The notes below the pieces were generated by a model. That model was given only the letters and a program-made list of their open reading frames with translations. It was not told the origin of the DNA and searched no databases. The position numbers and the translations under genes are program-made. Below are positions 1-9,197 of a stretch of 64,000 nucleotides of DNA, piece by piece. How positions within the stretch are numbered: the stretch's first letter is position 1; each line of letters starts with the position of its first letter. Source of the DNA: Korobacter sp963703075 (GTDB taxonomy: Bacteria > Acidobacteriota > Terriglobia > Terriglobales > Acidobacteriaceae); the NCBI GenBank assembly GCA_963703075.1, contig OY969786.1:2976001-3040000 (forward strand). Reading direction: 5' to 3'.

Positions 1-2
1 TT

Positions 3-1181
3 CTCGTATCAGGGCTATGGGGGGCCAATCAACCCTCGGGCATCTGCCGCCACACCATCAACCTGCTGCGATCAATCATCTCGACAGGCGCTGTGCGCGG
101 TTTGTACCTCGCTCTTGGGTGTTGGCAAATTGACTACTTCGAAAGGGCGCTGGGACTCAATCGTCTGCCGGTGGAAGTGCTGCCTGTCAACATAGCAAGA
201 GGCGCGATGGCAAGAAACTTCTGGTATGGGTTTCAACTGCACCGTCTCGCGCAACGCGTCTCTGCGAATATTGTCCACATGGCTTTTCCCGCTCCCGTCC
301 TGCGTGCCGTGATGCCGTGTCCTCTGGTCACCACCATCCACGATCTCTATCCGTACGACTTCCCGTCAAACTTTCACCCTCTGCGGGTGGGTTTTAATCG
401 CATGTTCCTGAACCAGGCAATCAGGGCTTCTGATCGATTGGTGTGTGTTTCAGACTTCACCCTCGCACGCTTGCGACACCATGCCCCCTCTCTCGCGCAG
501 GACAAAGCGGAACGGATCTACAACAGCGTTCATCTGGAAGGAAGCTCGACTCCGCCTCCGGGTGGCGTCTTGCATCCTGATAGCCCCTTCATCCTCGCAG
601 TTGCCCAACACCGGTCGAACAAGAACCTGCCTGATCTACTACGCGGATTCCATGCAGCTAAGGCTTTCGGCATTGTGGAGCCCAACACGCGACTCGTCCT
701 GGTAGGCAGCGAGGGGCCCGAAACCGCTCACATCGTTCGCCTCGCGAGGGCACTCTCGTTGACGGACGACCTGCGATTGCTCTCCGCCGTTGGCGACGAC
801 GAGTTGCTCTGGCTCTATCGAAACTGTCGCGCTCTGATTTCGCTTTCCACGATTGAAGGTTTCGGACTGCCAGTCGCCGAAGCAATCAGCTGCGGCGCCC
901 GAGTCCTCTGTTCTGACATCCCGATCCACCGCGAGATCGGCTCAGAAGACTGCGACTTTATTGATCTGGCCCGCGCTGCACGCAGCCATGAACTTGCCGC
1001 GGCGATTGGCAGGGTGATCACTCGCCCGTTGCCTTCTCGTAAAGCGCTACATCGCTTTTCTCCCCAAGCAGTCGGAAGCGCACATGTGGAGCTCTACGAG
1101 AAGGTGCTTCAGTCGCGCGCCTGGCGGAGCGCGACACGACCCCGCGCTGCTGGCCGCGAGGCGGTGTTCCCATCGAAGTGA
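3..1181 (+). CDS. Glycosyltransferase family 4, 5' end outside the window
   Basis: The reading frame is open from the window edge, so the true start lies upstream; the in-frame GTG at 93 is probably internal, because the preceding codons (LWGANQPSGICRHTINLL) read like the N-terminal Rossmann start of a GT4 enzyme. Later landmarks are an SDRLVCVSDFT stretch, the FILAVAQHRSNKNL start of the second Rossmann lobe, RLVLVGSEGPE, and the donor-binding EGFGLPVAE (E-x7-E) motif typical of GT4 retaining transferases. It probably adds a sugar from a nucleotide-sugar donor to a lipid-linked exopolysaccharide repeat unit in the cytoplasm. It overlaps the next gene by 4 bases (GTGA), which suggests translational coupling in a polysaccharide operon. 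The sugar specificity cannot be read. Confidence 0.9.
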   Translation, partial: LVSGLWGANQPSGICRHTINLLRSIISTGAVRGLYLALGCWQIDYFERALGLNRLPVEVLPVNIARGAMARNFWYGFQLHRLAQRVSANIVHMAFPAPVLRAVMPCPLVTTIHDLYPYDFPSNFHPLRVGFNRMFLNQAIRASDRLVCVSDFTLARLRHHAPSLAQDKAERIYNSVHLEGSSTPPPGGVLHPDSPFILAVAQHRSNKNLPDLLRGFHAAKAFGIVEPNTRLVLVGSEGPETAHIVRLARALSLTDDLRLLSAVGDDELLWLYRNCRALISLSTIEGFGLPVAEAISCGARVLCSDIPIHREIGSEDCDFIDLARAARSHELAAAIGRVITRPLPSRKALHRFSPQAVGSAHVELYEKVLQSRAWRSATRPRAAGREAVFPSK

Positions 1182-1975
1182 ATTGCCACATTCAGCAAGC
1201 CAACGTTCTTGGCATCCCGGTTGCTGCCGTCAACATGGCATCCGCGCTCGAGGTCATCCAGTCAGGCCTGCGGAGTTCGGAGAAGTCTTACGTTTGCCTC
1301 GCAGGTGCTCACGGAATTATGGAAGCACGACGCGACCCAGCGTTGGCAAAAATCTTTGCCGAGGCTCTGCTCACTCTTCCCGATGGCATGCCCACGGTGT
1401 GGATCGGCCGCGACCAGGGATTCCAGGAGATGGATCGGGTGTTCGGTCCTGACCTGATGCTTGCCCTTTTCGGTCAATCGCAACACACCGGATGCACCCA
1501 CTTTCTCTACGGCAGCCGGCCGGGAGTCGCTGAAGAACTTCGCAGTCGCCTGCACATGCGTTTTCCACGCGCCCAGGTCGTCGGCACCTATACCCCGCCG
1601 TTTCGCGACCTCAATCCGGCCGAAGAGCAGGATTTGATCGCAACTCTCGACCGCCTGAAACCAAGCATCGTCTGGGTTGGTATCAGCACCCCGAAGCAAG
1701 AACGTTTCATGGCAAGCTACTTACCCCGCCTCCAAACTCGCATGATGATCGGCGTGGGCGCCGCGTTCGATTATCACACCGGCCGCATCAACGATTCTCC
1801 GAGGTGGGTAAAGCGGTCCGGTCTGCAGTGGGCTCATCGTCTTCTCCAGGATCCCGGCCGTCTTTGGAAACGTTATCTCCGCACCAACCCAGGTTTCTTC
1901 GTGATGGCCAGTTGTCAGCTGCTCCGCTTACGACGCTTCCGTTTTGATCCGCCTGCGATTACCCAGGCCCCGTAA
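1178..1975 (+). CDS. WecG/TagA/CpsF family glycosyltransferase
   Basis: This 265-residue protein has the usual size and motifs of the WecG/TagA/CpsF (GT26) family: LPDGMPTVW near residue 68, VWVGISTPKQERFM around residues 167-180 with the family G-x-P-KQE signature, and the C-terminal block GVGAAFDYHTGRI followed by the RxxxxGLQWAHRL and RYLRTNPGF segments. Family members transfer a sugar, often N-acetylmannosamine or a related uronate, to an undecaprenyl-diphosphate-linked acceptor at the inner face of the membrane. The GTG start at 1178 sits inside the stop of the upstream glycosyltransferase. The enzyme very likely works in the same polysaccharide pathway as its neighbours; donor and acceptor are not determinable from sequence. 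Confidence 0.92.
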   Translation: MNCHIQQANVLGIPVAAVNMASALEVIQSGLRSSEKSYVCLAGAHGIMEARRDPALAKIFAEALLTLPDGMPTVWIGRDQGFQEMDRVFGPDLMLALFGQSQHTGCTHFLYGSRPGVAEELRSRLHMRFPRAQVVGTYTPPFRDLNPAEEQDLIATLDRLKPSIVWVGISTPKQERFMASYLPRLQTRMMIGVGAAFDYHTGRINDSPRWVKRSGLQWAHRLLQDPGRLWKRYLRTNPGFFVMASCQLLRLRRFRFDPPAITQAP

Positions 1976-1998
1976 TTCTTCTCCAGATTCGATTTCCC

Positions 1999-2997
1999 AT
2001 GTCGACTCGAGCACAAGCCACCCCAACTCCCACTTCTCGTCGCGTCGGAGCTCGCGGGCAGCACTCTAGCGCCTCCCACATCGTCGCTGATTGCGCCGTC
2101 CTCATCATTACTGTCAGTGTCCTATTCGTTTCGCAGCTGGTATTCGTTCCCCGCTCCGCCAGCGGAAGCGCGCTCTTCCTGGCAATCGGTCTGAACATTG
2201 TCGTGGCCTGCTACAGCGGATCGGTCTTCCCTGAAGGTCCACTCAATATCAGGGCGACTGAGCGAATGGTTCGCGGACTTGGCATTTTCCTCACTTTCTT
2301 TCTGCTTACCTCGATCATCTACGGCAAGCACCCACTGATGATTTCGGGAGCCGCACTGGTAACTTCCATGGCCGCGAGTGGTCGGCTCAGGAGATCTCGC
2401 GGGCCGAAGGTGGCGCTGCAGTTGCCTATTCTGCAATCTCGGATCAAGCGCATCATCGATTGGATTGCTTCGTCCTTTCTCCTTGTCCTCCTCGCTCCTT
2501 TGTTCGTGGCGCTATCCATTTTGGTCATCCTCGATTCCCCGGGTCCGGTCTTTTTTCGGCACGAACGCGTGGGAATGAACGGGACATCGTTCCTCATGTG
2601 GAAATTCCGCAGCATGAAGCCGAATGCGCCGCGCTATCAATGTTCTCCGCGCAGTGATGGCGATCCTCGCCTCACCCGCGTCGGGCGCGTGCTTCGGAGG
2701 TATAGCCTCGATGAGCTTCCGCAATTGATTAACGTGTTTCGCGGGGAGATGAGCCTCGTCGGCCCACGCCCGGAAATGCCATTCATCGTTCAGCAGTATG
2801 GTCCGAAAGAGCGCCGTCGGTTCGAAACGAAACCCGGCATCACTGGTTTATGGCAAATCAGTGCCGCCAGGGCACACCCCATCCATGAGCACTTGGAGTA
2901 CGACCTCTACTACATCGCGGAACAAAACTTCTTTCTCGACATCGCCATCATGGTCCGTACCGTGACTGCCGTTTTTCGCGGCATTGGCGCCGCTTAG
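1999..2997 (+). CDS. Undecaprenyl-phosphate sugar phosphotransferase (bacterial sugar transferase)
   Basis: The protein has 332 residues. The N-terminal third shows about four hydrophobic segments, and the C-terminal 200 residues form a bacterial sugar transferase domain beginning IKRIIDWIASSFLLVLLAPL (reentrant membrane helix). It continues with PVFFRHERVG, WKFRSM, LRRYSLDELPQLINVFRG, MSLVGPRPEMP and KPGITGLWQIS, all hallmarks of the family. Such enzymes start repeat-unit synthesis by moving a hexose-1-phosphate from UDP-sugar to undecaprenyl phosphate. It is longer than the minimal EpsL/PglC form but shorter than WbaP-type enzymes because the cytoplasmic middle domain is missing. The gene lies 23 bases after the WecG-like gene and 4 bases before the GT87 gene, consistent with one operon. 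Confidence 0.93.
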   Translation: MSTRAQATPTPTSRRVGARGQHSSASHIVADCAVLIITVSVLFVSQLVFVPRSASGSALFLAIGLNIVVACYSGSVFPEGPLNIRATERMVRGLGIFLTFFLLTSIIYGKHPLMISGAALVTSMAASGRLRRSRGPKVALQLPILQSRIKRIIDWIASSFLLVLLAPLFVALSILVILDSPGPVFFRHERVGMNGTSFLMWKFRSMKPNAPRYQCSPRSDGDPRLTRVGRVLRRYSLDELPQLINVFRGEMSLVGPRPEMPFIVQQYGPKERRRFETKPGITGLWQISAARAHPIHEHLEYDLYYIAEQNFFLDIAIMVRTVTAVFRGIGAA

Positions 2998-3001
2998 CAA
3001 C

Positions 3002-5156
3002 ATGGAAATCACCGAAGCTCCCCAACGGACGGTCACGCCTGGCCTACCTCGAGCGACTCACGCCATCTTGCGTCCCGCAATGCTGGCTGTCGAGTGGACG
3101 CTCCTCCTGGCATGCGCCGTCTATTGCGGCGCCCGCGCACTACCGCGAGCCTGGGGCAGCATCAACACAGACTTCCCGAACTACTATGTCACGGCCCGCC
3201 TATTGCGCGAGGGGAGTGCCATCGACCGCGTTTACGAATGGACCTGGTTCCAGCGCCAGAAGGACCGCTTCGGCATTGACCAACCTGTGGTTGGCTTTAT
3301 TCCCCATACCCCCTTTTCCGCGCTCGTCATGGTTCCCTTTGCCGGGCTTCCAGCGTTGCCTGCGAAGCACGCGTGGATCCTGTTCAACCTGCTGCTGCTC
3401 GCGATCGCCCTTGCCTTAATTCGCTCCCTGGGCGACTTGCCGTGGCGCAGAATTCTGCTGCTCACGTTGCTTTGCTTTCCCGTTTACCGAAACTTTGAAT
3501 ACGGCCAGTACTACATTCTTCTACTTGTCCTGATTACCCTTTCCCTGTGGCTTTATGTCCGGGGATATCTTTTTGCAGCGGGAATCGCAGTCGCGATGGC
3601 TGCCGGACTCAAGATTTTTCCGCTTTTCTTCTTGTTCTATTTTCTGCGAAAAAAGAAGTGGTATGCAGTCACCGGCCTGGTATGTGGCCTTTTGCTGGTC
3701 TCTGCGCTCTCGGTCCTCATCTTCGGTTTCCGGCTCCATCAAACGTTTCTGATCGAGGTGCTGCCTTCCGCGCTTCGTGGCGAAGCCATGGATCCCTATA
3801 ACGTCAGCGCAAATTCAATCTCGTCGCTGCTCCACCACCTTTTCATCTTCGAAGCGCAGTTGAATTCTCACCCCCTCTTTCGCCTTCCGATCATTGTGGC
3901 AATCCTCCAGCCTCTGGCCCAGGTGGCTGTCCTGGCGTTGGCCGTGATGTCTATTTCTTCGCGGTCCGAACCTCCAACGCGACCGCCTCGAGTGGTGCAC
4001 CGTGACGATCGCGCTGCTGGCAATCTCAACGATGCCTGCCTCCTACCATTTCACTCTCTTGCTTCTACCGGTTGGCCTATGGATCGGATTTCTCGAATCG
4101 CACCAACGCATCAAAAGCGCGCTGTTCGTCTTTCTGCTGTTCTTATGTATCTGTTTTCCGGCTTGGCCCCGGATCAACGCTGACGGACTCCGCGTCCTTC
4201 TCGCTGTCCCACGTTTATATTGCGTCTTGCTTTTCACTTTCTTCGGATGCTGGCTCCTTGCCACGATGCTTCCCCAATCCTTTCGGCGCGTCGAGCGCAT
4301 CTGGCTGGTCGCCTTTGCCGTGATCTTCGCCGTCCAGTCCACCATGATGATCCGTCATCAGAAGGGACTGTATTCGCAGTCACAGTGGATGGTTCCGTTA
4401 CCCGCCGAAATATTTGCGGTCGCGAGTCCCAACAACCCCGGCGGCAACATCGCATTTACCGCCATGACGATCGACGGATGGATCTCAGCCAGCCAAGCCA
4501 CCTCGTCGTCGCCCCGGACAAGCGGTCACGACCGCATCAGCCAGTTCTCGAGTGCGGACACCGCTTGGATTGAGGTCGCACGTGCAAATTCGAACATCTA
4601 CGTCGAAAACCACGCGCGCCTAAGTGCAGCGCCTCTGGTTCGCAATGCTGAGCAGCCAATCGCCACCGTTGGCGGTCAGCGGCTCGCTTTCCTAAGACGT
4701 AACAAGGGGCGCGGCTCGCTGTGGACCGTTGCATCCTCTGGTATTGAAGTGCGTGTGGTCCCAGAAAGCTTCGATGTCCTCGAAATGACATTTGCGCCGA
4801 ACGGTCAACTGATTTTTGCTGCTTCCCCAAACAGTGTTCCAGCCTTGTTCTCCATCGACGGAAATGGCCTCGTCACGCCTATGGGAATTACGCACGCCCG
4901 CTTTCCATCTGTCTCGTCCGACGGAAACTTGCTCGCTTACTCGCGACGCTCTAATGGAGTGTGGAACCTGTGGATTCGCAACCTTCGCACCAGGGAAGAA
5001 CGCCGAATCACCTCCGCCGATTGCAACGACCTCTCTCCCACATGGGAGCCGAATTCGCGCACCTTGGATTACACCAGCGACTGCGGCCGCGGGCTCTGGC
5101 TCACCGCCCTGTATCGCAGAGACGTAGCGAGTCTCGCCTTTCCCATCGAGCGCTAA
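3002..5156 (+). CDS. GT87 (DUF2029) membrane glycosyltransferase with C-terminal PD40/TolB-like propeller, frameshifted
   Basis: Two overlapping frames together make one protein. The first (ATG at 3002, 4 bases after the previous stop) encodes a polytopic GT-C enzyme with NTDFPNYYVTARLL and FEYGQYYILLLVLITLSLWL, typical of DUF2029/GT87 mannosyltransferase-like proteins. Near 3954-3957 the coding signal moves to the +1 frame, which reads LRGPNLQRDRLEWCTVTIAL and continues with more membrane helices. It then runs into a repeat region with SSDGNLLAYSRRSNGVWNLW and DLSPTWEPNSRTLDYTSDC, resembling PD40 WD40-like propeller repeats. The span is 2155 bases, one more than a multiple of three, consistent with one extra base. 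Without correction the first frame stops at 4183. Probable role: use of a polyprenyl-phosphate sugar donor at the outer face of the membrane. Confidence 0.8.
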
Positions 5157-5908
5157 TGGATCCCACCGCACGAATACGTAACTATGTCCGTCAACGTCTC
5201 CTGCCGTCTCGCGTCGCGTGGAAGAAAGTTCCTTCCGGCTTGGCCGCCGGTCTTTGGCTGCGCGTTCAAACCAGCCGCGAGCGAAACTGGTGGCGAGGCA
5301 CCCACGAACCGCATGTGCAAGCGCAACTCCGCGAATGGCTGACGGCTGAAGCTATTTTCTTCGATATCGGCGCGCACTTCGGATTCTTCGCGCTTCCTGC
5401 CGCGAGGGAAGCTGCCCACGTCATCGCATTTGAGCCCGATCCCGAGAATGTTCAACGCCTTCGTCTGCATTGCGATCGAAATTCTCTCTCTACCAATTTC
5501 CAGATCGTCGCGGCCGCAGCCTGGCAATCCGATAAAGCGCAACTCCCATTTCGACGCGGAAAGATTACCTCCCGGGGAGGCATCTCGACTTCAGATTGCC
5601 GACCCGTGCTCGCCGATGGAGAAACCATTCACGTCGAGGCTATCTCTATCGACTCTTTCATCGCCCGCGGAGGCCCGGCCCCCAGCATCATCAAGATTGA
5701 TGTGGAAGGCGGAGAATGGCAGGTGGTTCTCGGAGCCGTCAAAACCATCGATCGCTGCCATCCCAAACTTCTCATCGAAATCCATGCCCCCGACTTAGAA
5801 AGGCGAATCTCCGAGTTCCTGCGACACCACGGCTACTGCGCACGATGGGTCGTCCCACCCGAACTTTACCCACGACAGTGCTTCGCCGTTGCCGACAACG
5901 CCGCATGA
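5156..5908 (+). CDS. FkbM family SAM-dependent methyltransferase
   Basis: The start is the ATG at 5156, which shares its first base with the TAA stop of the GT87 gene (TAATG), so translation is probably coupled. The 250-residue product has the FkbM fold signatures: FFDIGAHFGFFAL (SAM motif I), HVIAFEPDPENVQRLRLH (acidic motif II with the ribose-binding Glu), AISIDSFI, and IIKIDVEGGEWQVVLGA. FkbM enzymes O-methylate sugars or polyketides; in an exopolysaccharide cluster, methylation of a sugar hydroxyl is the likeliest role. It is the last gene of the operon: a 225-base gap follows. The open frame extends upstream to 4961 but that part overlaps the propeller coding region and is not expected to be used. 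Confidence 0.9.
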   Translation: MDPTARIRNYVRQRLLPSRVAWKKVPSGLAAGLWLRVQTSRERNWWRGTHEPHVQAQLREWLTAEAIFFDIGAHFGFFALPAAREAAHVIAFEPDPENVQRLRLHCDRNSLSTNFQIVAAAAWQSDKAQLPFRRGKITSRGGISTSDCRPVLADGETIHVEAISIDSFIARGGPAPSIIKIDVEGGEWQVVLGAVKTIDRCHPKLLIEIHAPDLERRISEFLRHHGYCARWVVPPELYPRQCFAVADNAA

Positions 5909-6133
5909 TGAACTTTCCGCGTGACGAAGAAGCACCCACCTTGGTGACACTGCGCAGCGAGAACGTTACCGACATTCCACAGCGAATTTACAAGTCGGTG
6001 ACACACTTCTGCCATGTAGCTCCTAAAGTCCATCCTGCCCCGCATGTCGCCGGGGAACACAGCAAGGTGCCCTCCACCTGCAACCCAGTCGGGAAGCTCA
6101 CTTTGCAGCGATGATCCACTCCCAGGAGGGATG

Positions 6134-7261
6134 ATGAACATCCGAAATGTAATTCGCTCAGCTTCTGCGATTGTCTTCGCGCTCACGTTCCTGTCAGCTT
6201 TCGCGTCCGCCAGTTCCTTCGTCGGACCCCTCAAAGTGACACCGGGCCCGTCCACCGTTCCCGCCAATGGCGATGTGAATCCCTACGGCGTCGCGGTCGT
6301 TTCACGAACTTCGGGAAAACTTGTGCGTGGCCACGTCCTAGTCAGCAACTTCAACAATGGCCAGAACCTCCAGGGCACAGGCACCACCATTGTCGATATC
6401 GCGCCCAATGGCACACTCAGCGTCTTCGCCAAGATCGATGCCGCCAAGCTCCCCGGCCCGTGCCCGGGCGGTGTTGGCCTCACTACCGCTCTCTCTGTAC
6501 TGCGCAACGGATGGGTGATCGTGGGCAGTCTTCCCACGACGGATGGCACTTCGGCAACCGCCAAGGCAGGCTGCCTCCTCGTTCTGAATAACCGGGGCAA
6601 GGTCGTCGAGACATTTTCCGGAACAAAGTTCGGCGCCCGCATCAATGGCCCTTGGGACATGATCGCTCTCGACCTCGGGAACCTGGCCGAACTCTTCGTG
6701 ACCAACGTGCTGAACGGTACCGTGGCCGCGAACGGCAACGTGGTTAAGCAAGGCAACGTGATGCGAATTGTTCTGACCGTTCCTCACGACACGGATGGCG
6801 ATTCAGATGACGGCATGCCTCACGAAATCCTGCGCACGATCATCGCCTCAGGTTTTGAACAGCGCACCGATCCCGCTGCCTTGGTTCTCGGTCCCACCGG
6901 GGTGGCTCTTGCTGCGAACGGGACGCTGTACGTGGCCGATACCCTTCGCAATCGCATCGCGTCGATTCCAGACGCAGCCTTCCGCGCCAGCAGCGATGGC
7001 ACCGGCCACACTGTTTCCATAGGCGCTGCCTTGAACCAGCCCCTTGGGCTGGCCATCGCTCCGAATGGCGACATCATGGCTGTCAACGGCGGGGACGGCA
7101 ATATCGTCGAGGTCACTCGCTGGGGTTCGCAAATCACCGTGAAAAATATTGATACCAGTGGCGCAGGCGCTGGCACTTTGTTCGGCCTCGCTCTCTCCCT
7201 CGATCGCAAAGGCGTGTATTTCGTCGACGACGGGGACAACACGCTAGACCTTCTCCATTAA
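6134..7261 (+). CDS. Secreted beta-propeller protein (NHL/SMP-30-like)
   Basis: Two adjacent ATGs lie at 6131 and 6134 behind an AGGAGGG ribosome-binding site; the second has the better spacing. The N-terminus is a classical signal peptide (SAIVFALTFLSAFASA). The rest of the 375-residue protein shows repeats of the kind LGLAIAPNGDIMAVNGGDGN and GVALAANGTLYVADTLRNRI, which fit blades of an NHL or SMP-30-type propeller. No catalytic residues can be assigned. It is preceded by 225 bases without a gene and followed by a strong hairpin terminator, so it is probably a single transcription unit. The larger open frame from 6044 lacks a ribosome-binding site and is not preferred. Confidence 0.8.
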   Translation: MNIRNVIRSASAIVFALTFLSAFASASSFVGPLKVTPGPSTVPANGDVNPYGVAVVSRTSGKLVRGHVLVSNFNNGQNLQGTGTTIVDIAPNGTLSVFAKIDAAKLPGPCPGGVGLTTALSVLRNGWVIVGSLPTTDGTSATAKAGCLLVLNNRGKVVETFSGTKFGARINGPWDMIALDLGNLAELFVTNVLNGTVAANGNVVKQGNVMRIVLTVPHDTDGDSDDGMPHEILRTIIASGFEQRTDPAALVLGPTGVALAANGTLYVADTLRNRIASIPDAAFRASSDGTGHTVSIGAALNQPLGLAIAPNGDIMAVNGGDGNIVEVTRWGSQITVKNIDTSGAGAGTLFGLALSLDRKGVYFVDDGDNTLDLLH

Positions 7262-7282
7262 AGCTCACCTCCGGATCCGCTT

Positions 7283-7321
7283 GGGCAGTCAGCGCCGAAA
7301 TTGGGGCTGGCTGCCCGTTTT
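7283..7321 (+). terminator. Rho-independent terminator after the propeller gene
   Basis: GGGCAGTCAGC at 7283-7293 pairs with GCTGGCTGCCC at 7306-7316 (one T-G wobble), followed by GTTTTTC. It sits 20 bases after the stop at 7261 and ahead of the convergent acyltransferase gene. Confidence 0.85.
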
Positions 7322-7389
7322 TCTCATTCCGCGAGGTGCGGTTCTTGATCCTTTGGCGCCCGGCGCAAAAGAGGGTATTCGACAAAGGT

Positions 7390-8490
7390 TCACGATAGTT
7401 TTGCGACGACGTAGGTAATGGCGATTGCCATGACGAGGGCTGGAACACTTCGCCAGCTCGTCAAATGCGAAGGATCGGCATGCAGGATCCGGAAACAGAA
7501 ATACTTCACCGCAGCATGAATCAGGTAGACGCAATAGGAAATACGTCCCCACCCTCGCAGCCAGGGCATTCGAGCGACTCGAGCGATCGGGCCCGTTGTA
7601 TCTGCTAGCACAAGCAACAGCAAGCAAGCATAGAAGGACGCGATCCACGTATAGCCCACTGTCTGGGTCAGCAAACCGTTCGGGCTCGCGAACCAGGTTC
7701 CGAGCACGGCAATTCCCAGGAGTAACACTCCGAAAACGCCATAAAAGCTCGGCTTATTGCGGGTCAACGTCTCCCGGAATCGGTTATCGCGCCACAACAA
7801 TGCGCTGATTCCTCCCAGCGCGAGTGCGTCGGCGCGGCACGGCATCCACGCGTATGCGGGCCATTCCGGCGCAGCCAGGAATCGGTGGATCAACACCCGG
7901 CAACCCAGCGCGCCCAACACCACGGACGCAAGCACCACCAACAGTCTCTGCTTCGACAAATGCCGCACCACAACCGGCGTTACGAGGTAGAACTGCTCTT
8001 CGACTGCCAGCGACCATGTAGGCCCAAACCACCATGCGGCCAGTCCAGCGTAGTCAGTAAACCAAAGGTTTTGGAGAAACAAGAAATGCCGCCATATTCC
8101 CCAATTCATCTGCGGCCGCAAGTCTGCACTTCCCATCAGGGTGACATGCGGGATGCGGACCCAGGCTAAAACCAGGAAGAGAACAATCCACAGGTAATAG
8201 ATCGGGACGATGCGAAAGAAGCGGCGTGCATAAAAAGTCCTGTAATAAGAGGGAGAGTTCCGCGCATCGAAAAGAATTCCGATGATGAGAAAACCAGACA
8301 GGACGAAAAATAGATCTACGCCGGTCCAACCAAGGTCGAAAATGCTCAGCATTCGATGGACGTAAAGAGGTAAGTGGCCCTTCGGATCATAAAAATAATG
8401 AAGAGAAAGGACCATCAGGATCGCAAAACCCCGCAACCCATCGAGCTCGGGAATCCGGCCCTGCTTGTCGTTCCGAGTCACGCTTGTCAC
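7390..8490 (-). CDS. Acyltransferase family 3 (OafA/YrhL-type) membrane protein
   Basis: This 366-residue protein carries the acyltransferase-3 hallmarks: PELDGLRGFAILMVLSLHYF at the N-terminus, GVDLFFVLSGFLI, FYARRFFRIVPIYYLW, and about ten hydrophobic helices. Members transfer acetyl or other acyl groups to sugars of lipopolysaccharide, exopolysaccharide or peptidoglycan at the membrane. The start is a GTG at 8490, 17 bases after the stop of the cupredoxin gene, so the porin, cupredoxin and acyltransferase genes may be one transcript. A second GTG four codons in is possible. The acceptor is unknown. Confidence 0.9.
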   Translation of the reverse strand: MTSVTRNDKQGRIPELDGLRGFAILMVLSLHYFYDPKGHLPLYVHRMLSIFDLGWTGVDLFFVLSGFLIIGILFDARNSPSYYRTFYARRFFRIVPIYYLWIVLFLVLAWVRIPHVTLMGSADLRPQMNWGIWRHFLFLQNLWFTDYAGLAAWWFGPTWSLAVEEQFYLVTPVVVRHLSKQRLLVVLASVVLGALGCRVLIHRFLAAPEWPAYAWMPCRADALALGGISALLWRDNRFRETLTRNKPSFYGVFGVLLLGIAVLGTWFASPNGLLTQTVGYTWIASFYACLLLLVLADTTGPIARVARMPWLRGWGRISYCVYLIHAAVKYFCFRILHADPSHLTSWRSVPALVMAIAITYVVAKLS

Positions 8491-8507
8491 GATAGATCCG
8501 CGACCAC

Positions 8508-9197
8508 TTAATGCACTGGGTAGTGGCTGTCTGGCTCGTAGCTCTGGCCATACTTATTCTTGTGGCCTTCGGCCAGGCTGGGAGACTCGGTCAGATCGAT
8601 TGGCCCGAGTTCCGCGCTTCCCGCAGCCACCGTCGTATGTCGAGAAAGTGCCTTCAGCTCATCGGCCCGCGTACGTTCATACCAAACGCCCAACTCGAAG
8701 TCGCCGGGCGGAACGTCGATCGCGTATTCGCCCCTTGCGTTGGTCATGGCAAAATACGGGGTCTTCAACGCGAGGATCACGGCACTCATTTCCGGATGAA
8801 TATTGCAGAAGATGTAGGACGGCCCTGGACGATTGAATCGCACCAGCTTCGAGGAGCCGCTCTCATAGAGTCCAAGGTCGAACGGCGTCCCCTCATACAC
8901 CGAGAACACATTGTGAAAGAAGGGATCGCGATTGGGAAACTCGACGTTGGCGCCCACCGGCACAATCAGCAGGTGCGGTTCAAAATGCTTGTCCTGTTGC
9001 ACCAGCCGGTATTGTTTCGACGGCAGCGGAGGAACGACGCCGCTGCGCGGGGTGAGCCATACAACCACGCCGGAAGCGTCTTTGACCGCGCCCTTCTTGC
9101 TCGCGATGCGGACGCGTCCCGTTACATGAATGTTCTGCGCAAGCATACAGGCGCATAACACATTGATCACGAGCCACACGCGAACTGCGAGACGCAT
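8508..9197 (-). CDS. Secreted cupredoxin/plastocyanin-like protein
   Basis: The ATG at 9197 overlaps the stop of the upstream porin gene (TAATG), indicating tight coupling. The 229-residue product begins with a signal peptide (MRLAVRVWLVINVLCACMLA). Residues about 60-150 form a cupredoxin-like domain with PVGANVEFPNRDPFFHNVFS and SYIFCNIHPEMSAVIL: His, then Cys, His and Met in the C-x2-H-P-E-M order expected for a type-1 copper site. The C-terminal part resembles the carboxypeptidase-regulatory or methylamine-utilisation type beta-sandwich (FAMTNARGEYAIDVPPGDFE). It is probably a periplasmic copper protein or structural domain; the electron partner is unknown. The frame is open upstream to 9557, but that overlaps the porin coding region. 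Confidence 0.8.
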   Translation of the reverse strand: MRLAVRVWLVINVLCACMLAQNIHVTGRVRIASKKGAVKDASGVVVWLTPRSGVVPPLPSKQYRLVQQDKHFEPHLLIVPVGANVEFPNRDPFFHNVFSVYEGTPFDLGLYESGSSKLVRFNRPGPSYIFCNIHPEMSAVILALKTPYFAMTNARGEYAIDVPPGDFELGVWYERTRADELKALSRHTTVAAGSAELGPIDLTESPSLAEGHKNKYGQSYEPDSHYPVH

